Shown here: piece after piece, positions 8,655 to 17,946 of the stretch
How the letters are laid out: every line of letters begins with the position of its first letter
Position numbering within the stretch: the first letter of the stretch is position 1
Source of the DNA: G963665185 sp963665185
GTDB taxonomy: Bacteria; Desulfobacterota; Desulfovibrionia; Desulfovibrionales; Desulfovibrionaceae
Reading direction: 5' to 3'
DNA: 64,000 bases
Assembly (NCBI GenBank): GCA_963665185.2
Contig: CAXXPO010000018.1
Location: 1-64,000 of the forward strand
Position numbers and translations under genes: made by a program
Notes under the pieces: generated by a model
What the model saw: the letters and a program-made list of their open reading frames with translations, nothing else
What the model was told of the DNA's origin: nothing
Databases searched by the model: none

Positions 8655-10777
8655 TGCCTGGCATCAATACTCTTCTCGACATCGGCAACAAAAGCCTTCT
8701 TGCGTCCCAGACCGCCATTCAGGTTACGGGCCAGAACATCGCCAATGTCAATACGGAGGGGTATCATCGCCGCACTTTGCGCCTCGAAGAGGCCATGGCC
8801 ATCAACTACCGGCCGGGCCAACTCGGGACCGGGGTCAACGCCACCGAAGTCATACGCCATTTCGACCGGTTCGTGGAAAACACCTATAATGACAAGAGCG
8901 CGGAAATGCAGCGCTGGCAGAACATGTTCAAGAACCTCAAGGGAGTGGAGTCCCTGTTCAATGAGTCTTCCAGTGGCGGCGTAAGCACTTCGCTCGCCAA
9001 ATTTTTTTCCGACTGGCAGGGACTGGTCAGCAATTTTCAGAGCCAGGCCAGCCGTCAGACTTTGGTGGACGACAGCAAGAACATGCTGTCCATCATCCGA
9101 CAGGCCGACGCCCAGATGGAGCTTCTGCAAGAGCAGACCGACCAGTACATCCAGCAGGATGTGGACGAGATCAACGAGATCGTCAAAAACATCGCCGAGA
9201 TCAACACCCAGATAAACACGCAGGACATTCCGGGGCAGAACAACGTCAATGAAATGTACGACAAGCGTGACAAGCTGGTGCGGCAACTGGCCGAGAAGAT
9301 AGATGTCAACGTCATAGATAATGGCGCCGGGAATATGACCATCCTGACCAAGTCAGGTCATACCCTGGTGGAAACCAGCGAGACGTACGAGATAAAGTTC
9401 GAAACCCCAAAGAGTATCAGAAGTCTGTCCAATTCATCCACCTTTGACGGGGACATAAATTTCGAAGGCTCGGATGATTACGAGTATTATTTCGAGGTAG
9501 CCCAGGCGGGCAATGTGTCCAATGCATCGCCTTCGGCCATGCTGCGCGTGTCACTGGACGGGGGCAAGACGTTCCTCAAGGACGACGACGGCAAGGACAT
9601 GCTCATTCCCGCCCGGCCAGAAGACTCCAAGGTCACGGTGCGCGGGTTGACCATCTGGTTCGGGCAGCAGGGGGATTCTGCGGCCACTCCGCTCAATCAG
9701 ATGTCGGTGGGCGACAAGTTCGTGGTCGTGCCCAAGACGGGCATCTATTGGTATCAGGATACCAATACCGCGGAAAACATCACGCCGCAAATGGGGCTGG
9801 ACGGCACGGACAACACGCGGCGTGTGACAGGCGGGAGTCTGGCAGGATTGTTCAATTTTCGTGACGAAGCCGTGGGACGTTACAAGGATAAGCTCGATAC
9901 CTTCGCCCGCAGCCTTATCTGGGAAGTCAACCGCATCCACAGTGTCGGCGCGGGACTGAGCAATTTCACCCAGGTGGACGGGACATACGGCGTGGAAAAC
10001 GAAAACGCGGCCCTGGCAAGCGGCGCGGCAGGGCTGGCCTTTGGCAACAGGATTTCTTCCGGAAGCTCCATGATGTACATTTACGACAGTGCTTCGGGTG
10101 CCCTGGCTTCGAGCGCGGCTTTGGATTTTGACCCGGCAACGCCGGGGCAGCAGAATTTCAACCCGGACAAGCATACGCTCAACGATGTGGTAACGGCCAT
10201 CAACACCACATTCAACGGAAGCCTCAAGGCATCCATCGTTAATCATAAGCTCAAGATCGAAACGGAAAACGGCAAGGAACTCGCCTTTGGTCCGGATACC
10301 AGCGGACTTTTCGCCGCTCTTGGCGTCAATACGTTTTTCGATGGACACGATGCCGGAACCATTGCCGTGAACAACGCGGTCGGATCAAATCTCGACCACA
10401 TCAATACCGGGCACGTCAATGGAGCGGGCGAGATCAACCACGGCGACAACTCCACCGCGTTCAACATCGGAAAGCTTCAGGACACGCGGGTCACCATCAG
10501 CACCATTCACACCGGAACGATGAATGAAACCCTTTCCGGGTTTTACAACACCATCGTCGCCAGTGTCGGTGCGGATACGGCGGCAGCCGAATTCAACACG
10601 CAGTACCAGCAGGCGCTGGCTGCGGACCTGGACCGCCAGCAGCAGGAAGTGGGAGGCGTGAACCTGGACCAGGAAATGAGCGATCTTATCAAGTTCCAGC
10701 ATTCGTACACGGCTGCGGCCAAGCTCATCACCACGGCAGACCAGATGCTGCAAACCCTGCTGGGTCTCAAGCAGTAG
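8654..10777 (+). CDS. flgK: Flagellar hook-associated protein 1, FlgK
   Basis: The 707-residue protein starts MPGINTLLDIGNKSLLASQ and carries the N-terminal axial motif QVTGQNIANVNTEGYHRR. The conserved FlgK region FFSDWQGLVSNFQSQASRQTLVDDSK follows, then a long variable middle, and a C-terminal axial motif (QQQEVGGVNLDQEMSDLIKFQHSYTAAAKLITTADQML). FlgK is the first junction protein between hook and filament, exported by the flagellar type III system. The length is within the family range (550-700). The flgL start lies 10 bases further, preceded by AGGGAGGACGTC, so the two are co-expressed. Confidence 0.96.
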   Translation: MPGINTLLDIGNKSLLASQTAIQVTGQNIANVNTEGYHRRTLRLEEAMAINYRPGQLGTGVNATEVIRHFDRFVENTYNDKSAEMQRWQNMFKNLKGVESLFNESSSGGVSTSLAKFFSDWQGLVSNFQSQASRQTLVDDSKNMLSIIRQADAQMELLQEQTDQYIQQDVDEINEIVKNIAEINTQINTQDIPGQNNVNEMYDKRDKLVRQLAEKIDVNVIDNGAGNMTILTKSGHTLVETSETYEIKFETPKSIRSLSNSSTFDGDINFEGSDDYEYYFEVAQAGNVSNASPSAMLRVSLDGGKTFLKDDDGKDMLIPARPEDSKVTVRGLTIWFGQQGDSAATPLNQMSVGDKFVVVPKTGIYWYQDTNTAENITPQMGLDGTDNTRRVTGGSLAGLFNFRDEAVGRYKDKLDTFARSLIWEVNRIHSVGAGLSNFTQVDGTYGVENENAALASGAAGLAFGNRISSGSSMMYIYDSASGALASSAALDFDPATPGQQNFNPDKHTLNDVVTAINTTFNGSLKASIVNHKLKIETENGKELAFGPDTSGLFAALGVNTFFDGHDAGTIAVNNAVGSNLDHINTGHVNGAGEINHGDNSTAFNIGKLQDTRVTISTIHTGTMNETLSGFYNTIVASVGADTAAAEFNTQYQQALAADLDRQQQEVGGVNLDQEMSDLIKFQHSYTAAAKLITTADQMLQTLLGLKQ

Positions 10778-10787
10778 GGAGGACGTC

Positions 10788-12338
10788 ATGTTCAGGGTAA
10801 CACAAAACCAGCTCTTCACCAGTTTCATCACCAACATGAATAGGACCTTGTCCGACCTGGTGGAATCAAATCTTCAGGCTTCCAGTGAAAAGAAGGTCAA
10901 CAGGCCTTCGGACGATCCCGTGGGCATGTCTCGTATTCTTGGGTATCGGACATCCCTGAACCAGATTGACCGCTATAAGAGCAATATTTCCACGGCCAAG
11001 GGCTGGCTCGGGCTGGCCGATGAAACGCTGGGGCAGGTTTCCACCTTGCTCACCAGGGCCAAGGGGCTTGCCGAACAGGCCGCCACCGGAACCTACGGCA
11101 ATAGCAACCGTGAACAGATCGCCGAGGAAGTGCGTAATATTTTTGGACAACTTGTGGCACTTTCCAATACGGAGTATGAAAACAGCTCCATTTTTTCCGG
11201 GCACAAGACGGACTCCAACGCCTTTGTGGAACGGTTGTGGGTCATGGCCAATGACGACACCCTGGACGGCGTGAACTGGGGCGTGGACGGGGCAGCCAAA
11301 AAGACCGTCCTGGTGCAGTTCACCGATGCCGGCACCGCCGGAGGGGGAACCAGCCTGGCATTGAACGATCCGCAGCTGCAGGTTCGGTATTCCGAGGATG
11401 GCGGAAAGACATTCAAGAACGGCACCATCACCACCACGGGCGGAATCGCAACCATCGACATGGGCGGCGTGCGGGTGACCATGCCGGAAACCGTCAATGT
11501 GACCACGACGGATGTCAACAACACCAATGACTCCAATGGGTCATGGCTGTGGATACGTCCCACTGCCGAGTACAAGGGCGACGACAACGACGGCATCGAC
11601 GTCCACAAGATGGGAACGACCCTGAATGGTACGGCGGCTGGTGTATTCGCAGAAAATGTGGCTGTGCGTATCGACTCTGGCTCGTCTCTTGACCAAAAGA
11701 TAGAGTATTCCTACAGCCTTGACGGTGGCGGAACCTGGGTTACGGGCAATGTTTCTTCCAATGGCTCCATTGCCAGCAACGCCGTGCTCTCCGTGCCCGG
11801 CGGCTCCCTGACCATAGGTTCCAATGGCGGGAATGCCATTCAGGCGGGCAGTCAGTTTGTGATCCAGCCCCGTACGGCGAACATAGATGTGGAGATATCC
11901 TTTTCCGAGCGAATCACGATCAACTCCGTGGGCAAGGAGGTCTTTGGCGGTGTGTACAAGGACCCCAGTGATCCTTCCGCTTCGTTGGTTTTCAAGGATG
12001 ATCCTGAAAAAAATCTTTTCGATGTAATGGGACGGCTCATCGGATTTCTTGAGACAAACAACCAGTCCGGGGTGCAATCCTGTCTGGAGGATTTGACCGC
12101 AGCCCAAGAAAACGTGCTTAACCATGACGCCAATGTTGCAGGTCGCGAAAACCGGTTGATCGTTTCCGATTCCGTTCTGACCGGATTGAAGCTTAATGAA
12201 AGTGAGCGGTTGAGCAACATTGAAGACGTCGATATCAGCGAGCTGATGACAAAGCTTTCGCAGCAGCAGATCGCCTATCAGGCGGTGCTCAAGTCGTCCT
12301 CCATGATAATGAAGATGTCGCTGGTCAACCTCGTGTAG
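10788..12338 (+). CDS. flgL: Flagellar hook-associated protein 3, FlgL
   Basis: The 516-residue protein has the flagellin-like N-terminus (MFRVTQNQLFTSFITNMNRTLSDL, KVNRPSDDPVGMSRILGYR, GWLGLADETLGQVSTLLTRAKGLA) and the matching C-terminal helix (LSNIEDVDISELMTKLSQQQIAYQAVLKSSSMIMKMSLVNLV). FlgL is the second hook-filament junction protein. It is longer than the enteric protein (about 317 residues). The extra length is a middle region, about residues 160-390, that twice contains an SEDGGKTFKNG or YSLDGGGTWVTG type motif, so a duplicated beta-rich surface domain is likely. It ends the operon; a 374-base spacer separates it from csrA. Confidence 0.93.
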   Translation: MFRVTQNQLFTSFITNMNRTLSDLVESNLQASSEKKVNRPSDDPVGMSRILGYRTSLNQIDRYKSNISTAKGWLGLADETLGQVSTLLTRAKGLAEQAATGTYGNSNREQIAEEVRNIFGQLVALSNTEYENSSIFSGHKTDSNAFVERLWVMANDDTLDGVNWGVDGAAKKTVLVQFTDAGTAGGGTSLALNDPQLQVRYSEDGGKTFKNGTITTTGGIATIDMGGVRVTMPETVNVTTTDVNNTNDSNGSWLWIRPTAEYKGDDNDGIDVHKMGTTLNGTAAGVFAENVAVRIDSGSSLDQKIEYSYSLDGGGTWVTGNVSSNGSIASNAVLSVPGGSLTIGSNGGNAIQAGSQFVIQPRTANIDVEISFSERITINSVGKEVFGGVYKDPSDPSASLVFKDDPEKNLFDVMGRLIGFLETNNQSGVQSCLEDLTAAQENVLNHDANVAGRENRLIVSDSVLTGLKLNESERLSNIEDVDISELMTKLSQQQIAYQAVLKSSSMIMKMSLVNLV

Positions 12339-12712
12339 GCTGCTGAAAGCCTCGGGTTGGCTGTCTTGCCGCGGAGTTGGCGAACCCTCGCGTATGGAAG
12401 AATACGCTACGGAACCGCCAGCGCCCTCGCGTCTGACCATCCCGGCCCTTGAACAGCCTGCGGACGTTGAAAGGCAAATGTCCATCCGCTTTAATTCCTT
12501 GACGGACAAGCCTTGAAGCGGCATCAATAAGGCCGCGCAAACAGAATTTGAGCAGGTTGTATTCAATGCCTGCGCAGGACAGGAGGGCGCGGCAAATCGT
12601 CGGGGGTTCGCAGAGCGCGACGGTTTGCAGGGAGGCAGACATTGTGCCGCCCACATGGAACGTTCGTTTCGGACGGACCATGTACCTTAGTTAGACACAC
12701 AAGCAGGCGTAC
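12339..12712. other. 374-base spacer between flgL and csrA, no gene recognised
   Basis: No convincing coding region is seen. The plus strand has a short open frame (12395 to about 12517, MEEYATEPPAPSRL onward, 40 codons) and the minus strand a 118-codon one, neither with a recognisable domain or a convincing start context. A small hairpin GCGTAT-GGAAGA-ATACGC lies at 12390-12407. A csrA promoter may lie here but no clear consensus is visible. The mosaic look suggests a repeat or decayed element; that is a guess. Confidence 0.4.
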
Positions 12713-12949
12713 ATGCTCATACTTACCAGGCGGCCAGGGGAGAGCATTCACCTTGGCGACAACATCAAGATCACGGTCCTGAGCGTGAAGGGCAAGCAGA
12801 TCAAGATAGGGCTCGAAGTGCCGGACGATGTTCCGGTATATCGCGAAGAGCTGTATATCAAGGTCAGGCAGCAGAACAGAATGGCCCTTGAATCTCTAGA
12901 CCAGGACCTCATGGCGGCGGCTTCCCTATGGCAAAAAAGGAAATCGTAA
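12713..12949 (+). CDS. csrA: Carbon storage regulator CsrA
   Basis: The 78-residue protein MLILTRRPGESIHLGDNIKI is a textbook CsrA: the N-terminal LTRRPGE, the VKGKQIKIGLEVPDDVPVYREELY core and the short basic tail. CsrA is a homodimeric RNA-binding protein that blocks translation by covering GGA-containing ribosome sites; flagellin mRNA is a known target in bacteria that pair it with FliW. Its 3' end overlaps the fliW start by 22 bases, so the two are translationally coupled. The tail beyond residue 60 is longer than the 61-residue E. coli protein. Confidence 0.97.
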   Translation: MLILTRRPGESIHLGDNIKITVLSVKGKQIKIGLEVPDDVPVYREELYIKVRQQNRMALESLDQDLMAAASLWQKRKS

Positions 12950-13386
12950 TTCAGACCAGGGTGGGCGAGCGTGTCGTGGACATGTCGCGTTCGATCCTTT
13001 TCCCGAAAGGACTTATCGGCTTCGAGAACCGGCACGAATTTGCCTTGCTGCAAATACGCGAGGACGCGCCTTTCATGCTGCTGCAATGTCTCAGTGATAC
13101 CTCGTTGGGGCTTATCGTTACCGATCCGTATCCGTTCTACGAGGAATACCAGCTTTCAGTGGGCGATGCTGAGCAGAAAATCCTGCGCATCAAGTCCATT
13201 CGAGAACTGGCGGTTCTGGTCACGGTCACCATTCCTGCGGGACGGCCCCAGGAGACCACCCTGAACCTTACCGGTCCCATTCTGATCAACAGCACATCAC
13301 GCATCGGGTTGCAGGTTCCCCAGACCGACCCCTCGCTTCCCAGCCATTATCGTTTGGAAGTCAAGAAGGAAGCCGAAGGGGAATAA
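12928..13386 (+). CDS. fliW: Flagellar assembly factor FliW
   Basis: The 152-residue protein contains the FliW signatures: FPKGLIGFENRHEFALL near residues 26-42, PFMLLQCLSDTSLGLIV, ADPYPF-like TDPYPFYEEYQL, and a C-terminal GPILINSTSRIGLQV. FliW binds CsrA and relieves its repression of flagellin synthesis; free flagellin competes for FliW, giving feedback control. The start ATG lies inside csrA, 22 bases before the csrA stop. The pair follows flgL as in other Desulfovibrionaceae. No terminator is obvious after it. Confidence 0.96.
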   Translation: MAKKEIVIQTRVGERVVDMSRSILFPKGLIGFENRHEFALLQIREDAPFMLLQCLSDTSLGLIVTDPYPFYEEYQLSVGDAEQKILRIKSIRELAVLVTVTIPAGRPQETTLNLTGPILINSTSRIGLQVPQTDPSLPSHYRLEVKKEAEGE

Positions 13387-13545
13387 CTTGGAATAGAAAG
13401 ATGGCGGGTCATCATAACATAGAAGTGCAAGGCAGCGTAATGGGTACTTGTCTTTTTTATTATGTGTGGGTGCTTGATTTTGAAGAATAAACCATTCAGA
13501 AATTGTGAGTGCTGCCAACCAGCGGCAGAAAAAGAGTGAAATTCA

Positions 13546-14112
13546 ATGCTTTTTTTTCTTCATGTGGGGGCTGGACCAAAAAATCCAAATAAAATACCGA
13601 ATTTATACCCAAAGTCTGAATGGCAAGAAATTCGTTTCGACATCAATCCAGATGTTTGTCCTGATATTCTTGGGGATATGCGGGACATGGATGGAGTTGA
13701 ATCTGCAAGTTTTGATGCCGTTTATTCCTCTCATAATTTGGAGCATTTATATCCGCACGAAGTTTCTCTTGCGCTAGCTGAGTTTTTTAGAGTGCTGAAG
13801 CCCGGCGGGCATGCACTTGTAAGTTGTCCTGATATCCAGAGGATCGCGGCCTTTATCGCTCAAGGAAATCTCTGCGATCCCATTTATATGTCTCCAGCCG
13901 GGCCGGTTTCCCCCATTGATATTCTTTATGGGTACAGGCCTGCGTTGGCCTGTGGAAATTTACATATGGCACATCATACTGGTTTTACAGTGAAGACACT
14001 GCAGCAGGCAATGGGTGACGCTGGTTTTATGGATATAAAGGCCGAAAGCCGAGGTGCCCCATCTTTCGACATATGGGCTCAAGGATTTAAAGGTTCTGTT
14101 GGTCGACTGTAG
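13546..14112 (+). CDS. Class I SAM-dependent methyltransferase (Methyltransf_11 type)
   Basis: The 188-residue protein begins MLFFLHVGAGPKNPNK; HVGAG is SAM-binding motif I and comes unusually close to the N-terminus. EIRFDINPDV supplies the acidic residue ending strand beta-2, and the later ASFDAVYSSHNLEHLYPHEV, FRVLKPGGHALVSCPD and GFTVKTLQQAMGDAGF complete the class I pattern. Such short proteins are typical of polysaccharide or surface-glycan clusters, but the substrate here is unknown. Codon use and base composition are clearly AT-richer than the flagellar genes on either side, suggesting transfer. Only a weak ribosome site (AAAGAGTG) precedes the start. It ends at a bidirectional terminator shared with flgM. 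Start and family are fairly sure; function is not. Confidence 0.8.
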   Translation: MLFFLHVGAGPKNPNKIPNLYPKSEWQEIRFDINPDVCPDILGDMRDMDGVESASFDAVYSSHNLEHLYPHEVSLALAEFFRVLKPGGHALVSCPDIQRIAAFIAQGNLCDPIYMSPAGPVSPIDILYGYRPALACGNLHMAHHTGFTVKTLQQAMGDAGFMDIKAESRGAPSFDIWAQGFKGSVGRL

Positions 14113-14160
14113 ATTGATTTTGTAATGAGGTTTTCCTCTTAGGTGCAAGTTTGCTACAAG

Positions 14161-14185
14161 AAAAGGACCGCACATGCGGTCCTTT
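14161..14185. terminator. Bidirectional Rho-independent terminator
   Basis: AAAGGACCGC-ACAT-GCGGTCCTTT forms a 10-bp stem with a 4-base loop, with T runs on both strands. It lies between the convergent methyltransferase and flgM genes and can serve both. Confidence 0.9.
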
Positions 14186-14236
14186 TTCTCTGACAGACAC
14201 TCTCCCCGTTTTCACTCGGCGGAGAAGGCAAGAAGA

Positions 14237-14536
14237 CTACATCAGCAACTCCAGATCCTGTTTGACGAGGTTCTCGGCGGTCTTGTACAGATCGGGCTGA
14301 TAGGAGCCATTGGCAACCCTGGCCTTTAGCTCGGCGACACGTTCCTTGCGCACTCCATCCGCGCCATTGGATTCGGAAAAGGCAACACTGCGCAGGCGTG
14401 CTTCCTCGGACAGATGAATCTTGTCCGTTTCCACTGTGTGCGACTTTCCCTTGCCGACAGCTTCCGCCTGACGGTTCTTGTCGATCTTCTTGGTGTCGTA
14501 GGGATTGGTCCCTTGCAGTAAATTCTTGATGATCAT
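14237..14536 (-). CDS. flgM: Anti-sigma-28 factor FlgM
   Basis: This is a 99-residue protein with an N-terminal disordered part and a C-terminal half matching FlgM: TDKIHLSEEARLRSV, VAELKARVANGSYQPDLYKTAENLVKQDLELL. FlgM binds the flagellar sigma factor FliA and is exported once the hook is complete, releasing late gene expression. The start MIIKNLLQGTNPYDTKKID at 14536 follows a GGGAGAGGCG ribosome site. It stands on the opposite strand to the flagellar block. About 200 bases separate it from the upstream minus-strand gene. Confidence 0.93.
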   Translation of the reverse strand: MIIKNLLQGTNPYDTKKIDKNRQAEAVGKGKSHTVETDKIHLSEEARLRSVAFSESNGADGVRKERVAELKARVANGSYQPDLYKTAENLVKQDLELLM

Positions 14537-14748
14537 GACGCCTCTCCCTCAGTCTCCCTTTCTCAGGGCATACAGGGTTCTGTTGTATTTTGGAACCCCT
14601 TGCAAGTCTTATCGACTCTTTGGAGCCGGTTCTTAACGTCCGCTGAAAATAAATTGTCGGAATCCCCGGCATGTTTTCGACCCGGCCTTCGTACGCAGGC
14701 ATGCACTGGATGACGGTTCATTGCGAGCCGGACTCAAACTTTCCACCA

Positions 14749-15162
14749 CTACATCAAAGATCGTTCCACCGTATCCAAGGCAATGTTCCAAAGTTTTGTC
14801 AGGACATCTTGCGTATCATCCGGGCCAAGGCGAACGACTCCGTCGGGGGTCTCTCTGAAAATCTGCAAGTCCTGTTCCATGTACGGATATTCAAAGTACA
14901 GCTTTCCCCCGGTCGCATTTTCCAGGCGTTCCTTGAGTTCCGTGACAACCGGGTTGTCCACGCCGAGCACCAGAAGGTTGTCTATCAGTTCGCGGGCAAT
15001 CTGCTCTACCAGGGCCGTACGCTTGGCTCGCTTGATCTCAGCAGGCTCTGCAGGCTTGTCGCCGCGTAAACGACGTACATACCTGGTCAGCCGCCTGGAA
15101 CTGATCAGCTGCTTGTCATAGGTGCGCAGCATGTTCTGCATTTCAAGTGCGTTATGGCTCAT
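14749..15162 (-). CDS. DVU0524-family conserved protein
   Basis: A 137-residue soluble protein, MSHNALEMQNMLRTYDKQL with RLTRYVRRLRGD, then a helical region EIKRAKRTALVEQIARELIDNLL and a C-terminal LYFEYPYMEQDLQIFRETPDGV. I recognise it as the small conserved family found beside flgM in Desulfovibrio (DVU0524 in D. vulgaris, from memory). Its function is not known to me; constant linkage to flagellar genes suggests a role in motility or its control. The start at 15162 follows AAGGGG; a longer open frame upstream to 15342 lacks a ribosome site and overlaps the divergent nadK leader, so the shorter start is preferred. Confidence 0.75.
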   Translation of the reverse strand: MSHNALEMQNMLRTYDKQLISSRRLTRYVRRLRGDKPAEPAEIKRAKRTALVEQIARELIDNLLVLGVDNPVVTELKERLENATGGKLYFEYPYMEQDLQIFRETPDGVVRLGPDDTQDVLTKLWNIALDTVERSLM

Positions 15163-15336
15163 GTATATTTGCCCCTTCTCGGTTTTCTTATCGGCTTTAG
15201 CCGTGCGCAACTTTAGGGCCGCAAGGTGGAAAAATAAAAAAAGTTGAAATTTTCGAAAAGACGGAGGGGCAATCCAGGTATTGTCTGGCGCTTGGGTCTT
15301 GAATCCAGCCGGGCTTTCAACTACCAAGGATTCATC

Positions 15337-16185
15337 ATGCATAACCGTTTGTCACATATCGCCATTGTTTACAGAAAGGGCCATCCTGAAGCGCGGAAAA
15401 CGAGCCGGGATATCGCAGATTGGCTTTTGCAGGCCGGGGTGCGCACCACTTTGCGGGAACATGAACCAGAGACAGACGATTTGAATGATGTTTCTCCCCT
15501 ACCGGAGTTGATTTTGCTTTTGGGGGGTGACGGGACGTTTATTTCCGCCGCACGGGAAACATTGCATCGAAAAATCCCGATTCTCGGTGTCAATCTCGGA
15601 CAGGTCGGTTTTTTGACAGCCGTGGAGGCAAGGCAGTGGGAAAACTCTTTGCAAGAAGTCTTGGACGGTCGGTTCAGCGTTGAAGAACGGTTGGTGCTGG
15701 AATATACACTTGAACGTGACGGACAGGTCATTCGTAAAGGGCTGGCCATCAATGATGTGGCCGTGAGTCGGGGACTGGTGGCCCGGTTGGTGCGCCTTGC
15801 CGTGGAACTTGAGGGAGAACGGCGCGGAGACCTGCGTTCGGACGGGTTGGTCATCGCCACGCCCACAGGGTCCACAGCCTACTCCATCTCGGCTGGCGGC
15901 CCGGTGGTGCATCCGGCAATCCAGGCGTTCTGTATTACTCCTATCTGTCCTTTTCGCAACTATTTCAACCCATTGGTTGTTCCTGCCAACGCATCTCTCG
16001 CCGTCATCAACGAAGATGCGGCAGGAGAGGTAATTCTGACGGAGGACGGACAAAAGGCGTTTCCGCTGATCGAAGGGGACCGGGTCAACATACGGATTGC
16101 TCCGAATTCTCTCCGGCTTGTGGTTCCCAACGGCGCGTCTTTTTTCAACACTTTGGTTACCAAGGGCTTTCTGACCGAGAGGTGA
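15337..16185 (+). CDS. nadK: NAD kinase
   Basis: The 282-residue cytosolic enzyme phosphorylates NAD to NADP. The signature ILLLGGDGTFISAAR is at residues about 59-73, with GVNLGQVGFLT, DGLVIATPTGSTAYSISAGGPVVHP and ITPICPFRNYFNPLVVP following in the family order. The start MHNRLSHIAIVYRKG at 15337 follows AAGGATTC; the frame is open further upstream but without a start that fits. DUF89 follows 3 bases after the stop, so they are co-transcribed. Confidence 0.95.
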   Translation: MHNRLSHIAIVYRKGHPEARKTSRDIADWLLQAGVRTTLREHEPETDDLNDVSPLPELILLLGGDGTFISAARETLHRKIPILGVNLGQVGFLTAVEARQWENSLQEVLDGRFSVEERLVLEYTLERDGQVIRKGLAINDVAVSRGLVARLVRLAVELEGERRGDLRSDGLVIATPTGSTAYSISAGGPVVHPAIQAFCITPICPFRNYFNPLVVPANASLAVINEDAAGEVILTEDGQKAFPLIEGDRVNIRIAPNSLRLVVPNGASFFNTLVTKGFLTER

Positions 16186-16188
16186 GCC

Positions 16189-17946
16189 ATGCCGGTTTTG
16201 CCCCAGTTTTCCTCTTCCCTGGATATCCGGTTCGGCATTGATCCGGCGCTGGATGCTTGGCTTATGCATTTCATGACCGCCAACAATATATATTATGCGA
16301 CCGACCCGGATAAGAATGCCTCGTCCGAGCAGATGCGTTTTATGGTCTGCCTGGAGGACGAACATTTTTTTGCGGCCTGCTCGGACTGGATGCTCATGCA
16401 GCTTGTCAATGACACGCTGGACAGGAATCTTTTGCAGGAATACGCCGGAAAGTGGCACAGGCTGGTCCAACTTGTGTACCGCTACGTGCCGGAACGCACT
16501 ACGCGGCGTCGTATTCTCGGCCTGTGTCGCTATAAATTTCGGGAAGTCCTGGCCTCGCCCAATATGATTCCTTCCCGTCTTCTCAAGCGTTTTGTGACCA
16601 TGTTCTTGACGTTGGGCGGACTCAGCGATCCCTATCGCGACCGCCGCAGATTGGCCAACGAACGGGCATTCAAACGTCTTAAGGGTGGAGAATTGTTAAA
16701 GTTTCTTCAGTCCCTGCCCGATGATCACATGCGGGCAGAGGACGGCCAGACATTGACCCAGGCCCGGTTCAGGCTCGACATGCTGGAGATGGCCCGCCTG
16801 ATGTTGCTGTCCGTAACTCCAGAACTTTGGGAGGATGGACAGGAGTTGGGGGCGGGTGTCTTGGCCGAACGGTTCGAAGCTTGCTCCGAACAATTGGCGA
16901 CGGTGCAGGGGCTGTTTTCCGGTGATGCAGCCAAAGGGCAGAAAATTCTTTATCTGCCGGACACCAGTGGTGGTTTGATTTTCGACCTGCTGCTTATCCG
17001 TTCGCTTTTGCGGCAGGGGCATAAGGTCGTTCTGGTTTTCAAGGAGGGCTTTTTTTTCGATGCGCCGTCCTTTTGGGACTGGGATCACGATACCGTGCTT
17101 TCCGGACAATTGCGCGAAGCCCATGTTGTTCCCGATTCCCGTCTTGGCAAAAATGACCTGATCCGTTTGCAGCAGTCCAATGATTTTCTTGTCATTTCCG
17201 ACGGTACGCGGGAAGAACTCAACCTGTATCGGGTCAACGTGACCTTTGCCCGGGCATGGAAAGAGGCGGATCTGATAATGGCCAAGGGGGTGGCCAATTC
17301 CCGCCGTCTTGCCGGTGTCAGCCACGAGTTCACGAGGGATATCCTGTGTTTCTACCGCGACGGGGACGGTACGTTCCAGGTCAGAGTCAAATCCAAGCCC
17401 GAACGGATTCGCAAGTTTTCCGAGGCGGGCATCAACGCCATGGCCCAGAACATCATCCACCAGATGCGCAAGGCAAAGCGGCATGGTGATTCGGTCATGT
17501 TCTATTCAGCCATCATCGGCTCCATTCCCGGACAGACCAGGACCGCGCTCAAGGTGGTGGACGTGTTTGTCGCCCACTTGCGCGAGCGGCTGGATAAGAC
17601 GTATATAATCAATCCTGGCGAGCATTTTGTGGAAGGCATGGATGCCGACGACCTGATGTTCATGTGGGAAAAGGTGCAACGCAGCGGATTAATCGATGTC
17701 TGGCGCTTCCAAACCGTGGCGGATATCGAGAAGAGTTTCGAATTGATGGAACAGAAGGTTCCGTCGTTCTGGACAGGTAAGGACGCGACGTATTCCACGG
17801 GGTGTACAAAAGAAATGCACATCGCCCTGGATGTGCAGAAAGCCAATCCCGAAATGCAGATCATCGGTCCTGCCTCCGACATGTTCTTCCGTCGTCGGGA
17901 ATACGGGGTGGGCAAGTTCTGCGATTCGGCCATTGAGTGCCAATGA
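16189..17946 (+). CDS. DUF89/ARMT1-like metal-dependent phosphatase-fold protein
   Basis: A 585-residue protein whose middle and C-terminal half match the ARMT1-like (DUF89) pattern: YLPDTSGGLIFDLLLIRSLLRQGHKVVLVFKEG, a VISDGTREELN motif near residue 340-350, and ADLIMAKGVANSRRL. Known members are metal-dependent phosphatases or carboxyl methyltransferases acting on damaged sugar phosphates or pantothenate intermediates. Substrates of bacterial members this large are not established. The N-terminal 230 residues are helical and include a FRLDMLEMARLMLLSVTP segment. It is wedged between nadK and the mltA-like gene with a 4-base ATGA overlap at its 3' end. A damage-control role next to nadK is only an inference. 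Confidence 0.7.
   Translation: MPVLPQFSSSLDIRFGIDPALDAWLMHFMTANNIYYATDPDKNASSEQMRFMVCLEDEHFFAACSDWMLMQLVNDTLDRNLLQEYAGKWHRLVQLVYRYVPERTTRRRILGLCRYKFREVLASPNMIPSRLLKRFVTMFLTLGGLSDPYRDRRRLANERAFKRLKGGELLKFLQSLPDDHMRAEDGQTLTQARFRLDMLEMARLMLLSVTPELWEDGQELGAGVLAERFEACSEQLATVQGLFSGDAAKGQKILYLPDTSGGLIFDLLLIRSLLRQGHKVVLVFKEGFFFDAPSFWDWDHDTVLSGQLREAHVVPDSRLGKNDLIRLQQSNDFLVISDGTREELNLYRVNVTFARAWKEADLIMAKGVANSRRLAGVSHEFTRDILCFYRDGDGTFQVRVKSKPERIRKFSEAGINAMAQNIIHQMRKAKRHGDSVMFYSAIIGSIPGQTRTALKVVDVFVAHLRERLDKTYIINPGEHFVEGMDADDLMFMWEKVQRSGLIDVWRFQTVADIEKSFELMEQKVPSFWTGKDATYSTGCTKEMHIALDVQKANPEMQIIGPASDMFFRRREYGVGKFCDSAIECQ

Noticed and set aside
11541..12656. Long minus-strand frame running from the flgL-csrA spacer into flgL
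   Set aside because: Mostly antisense to flgL; the part in the spacer has no domain, so the spacer is kept as an unexplained region instead.
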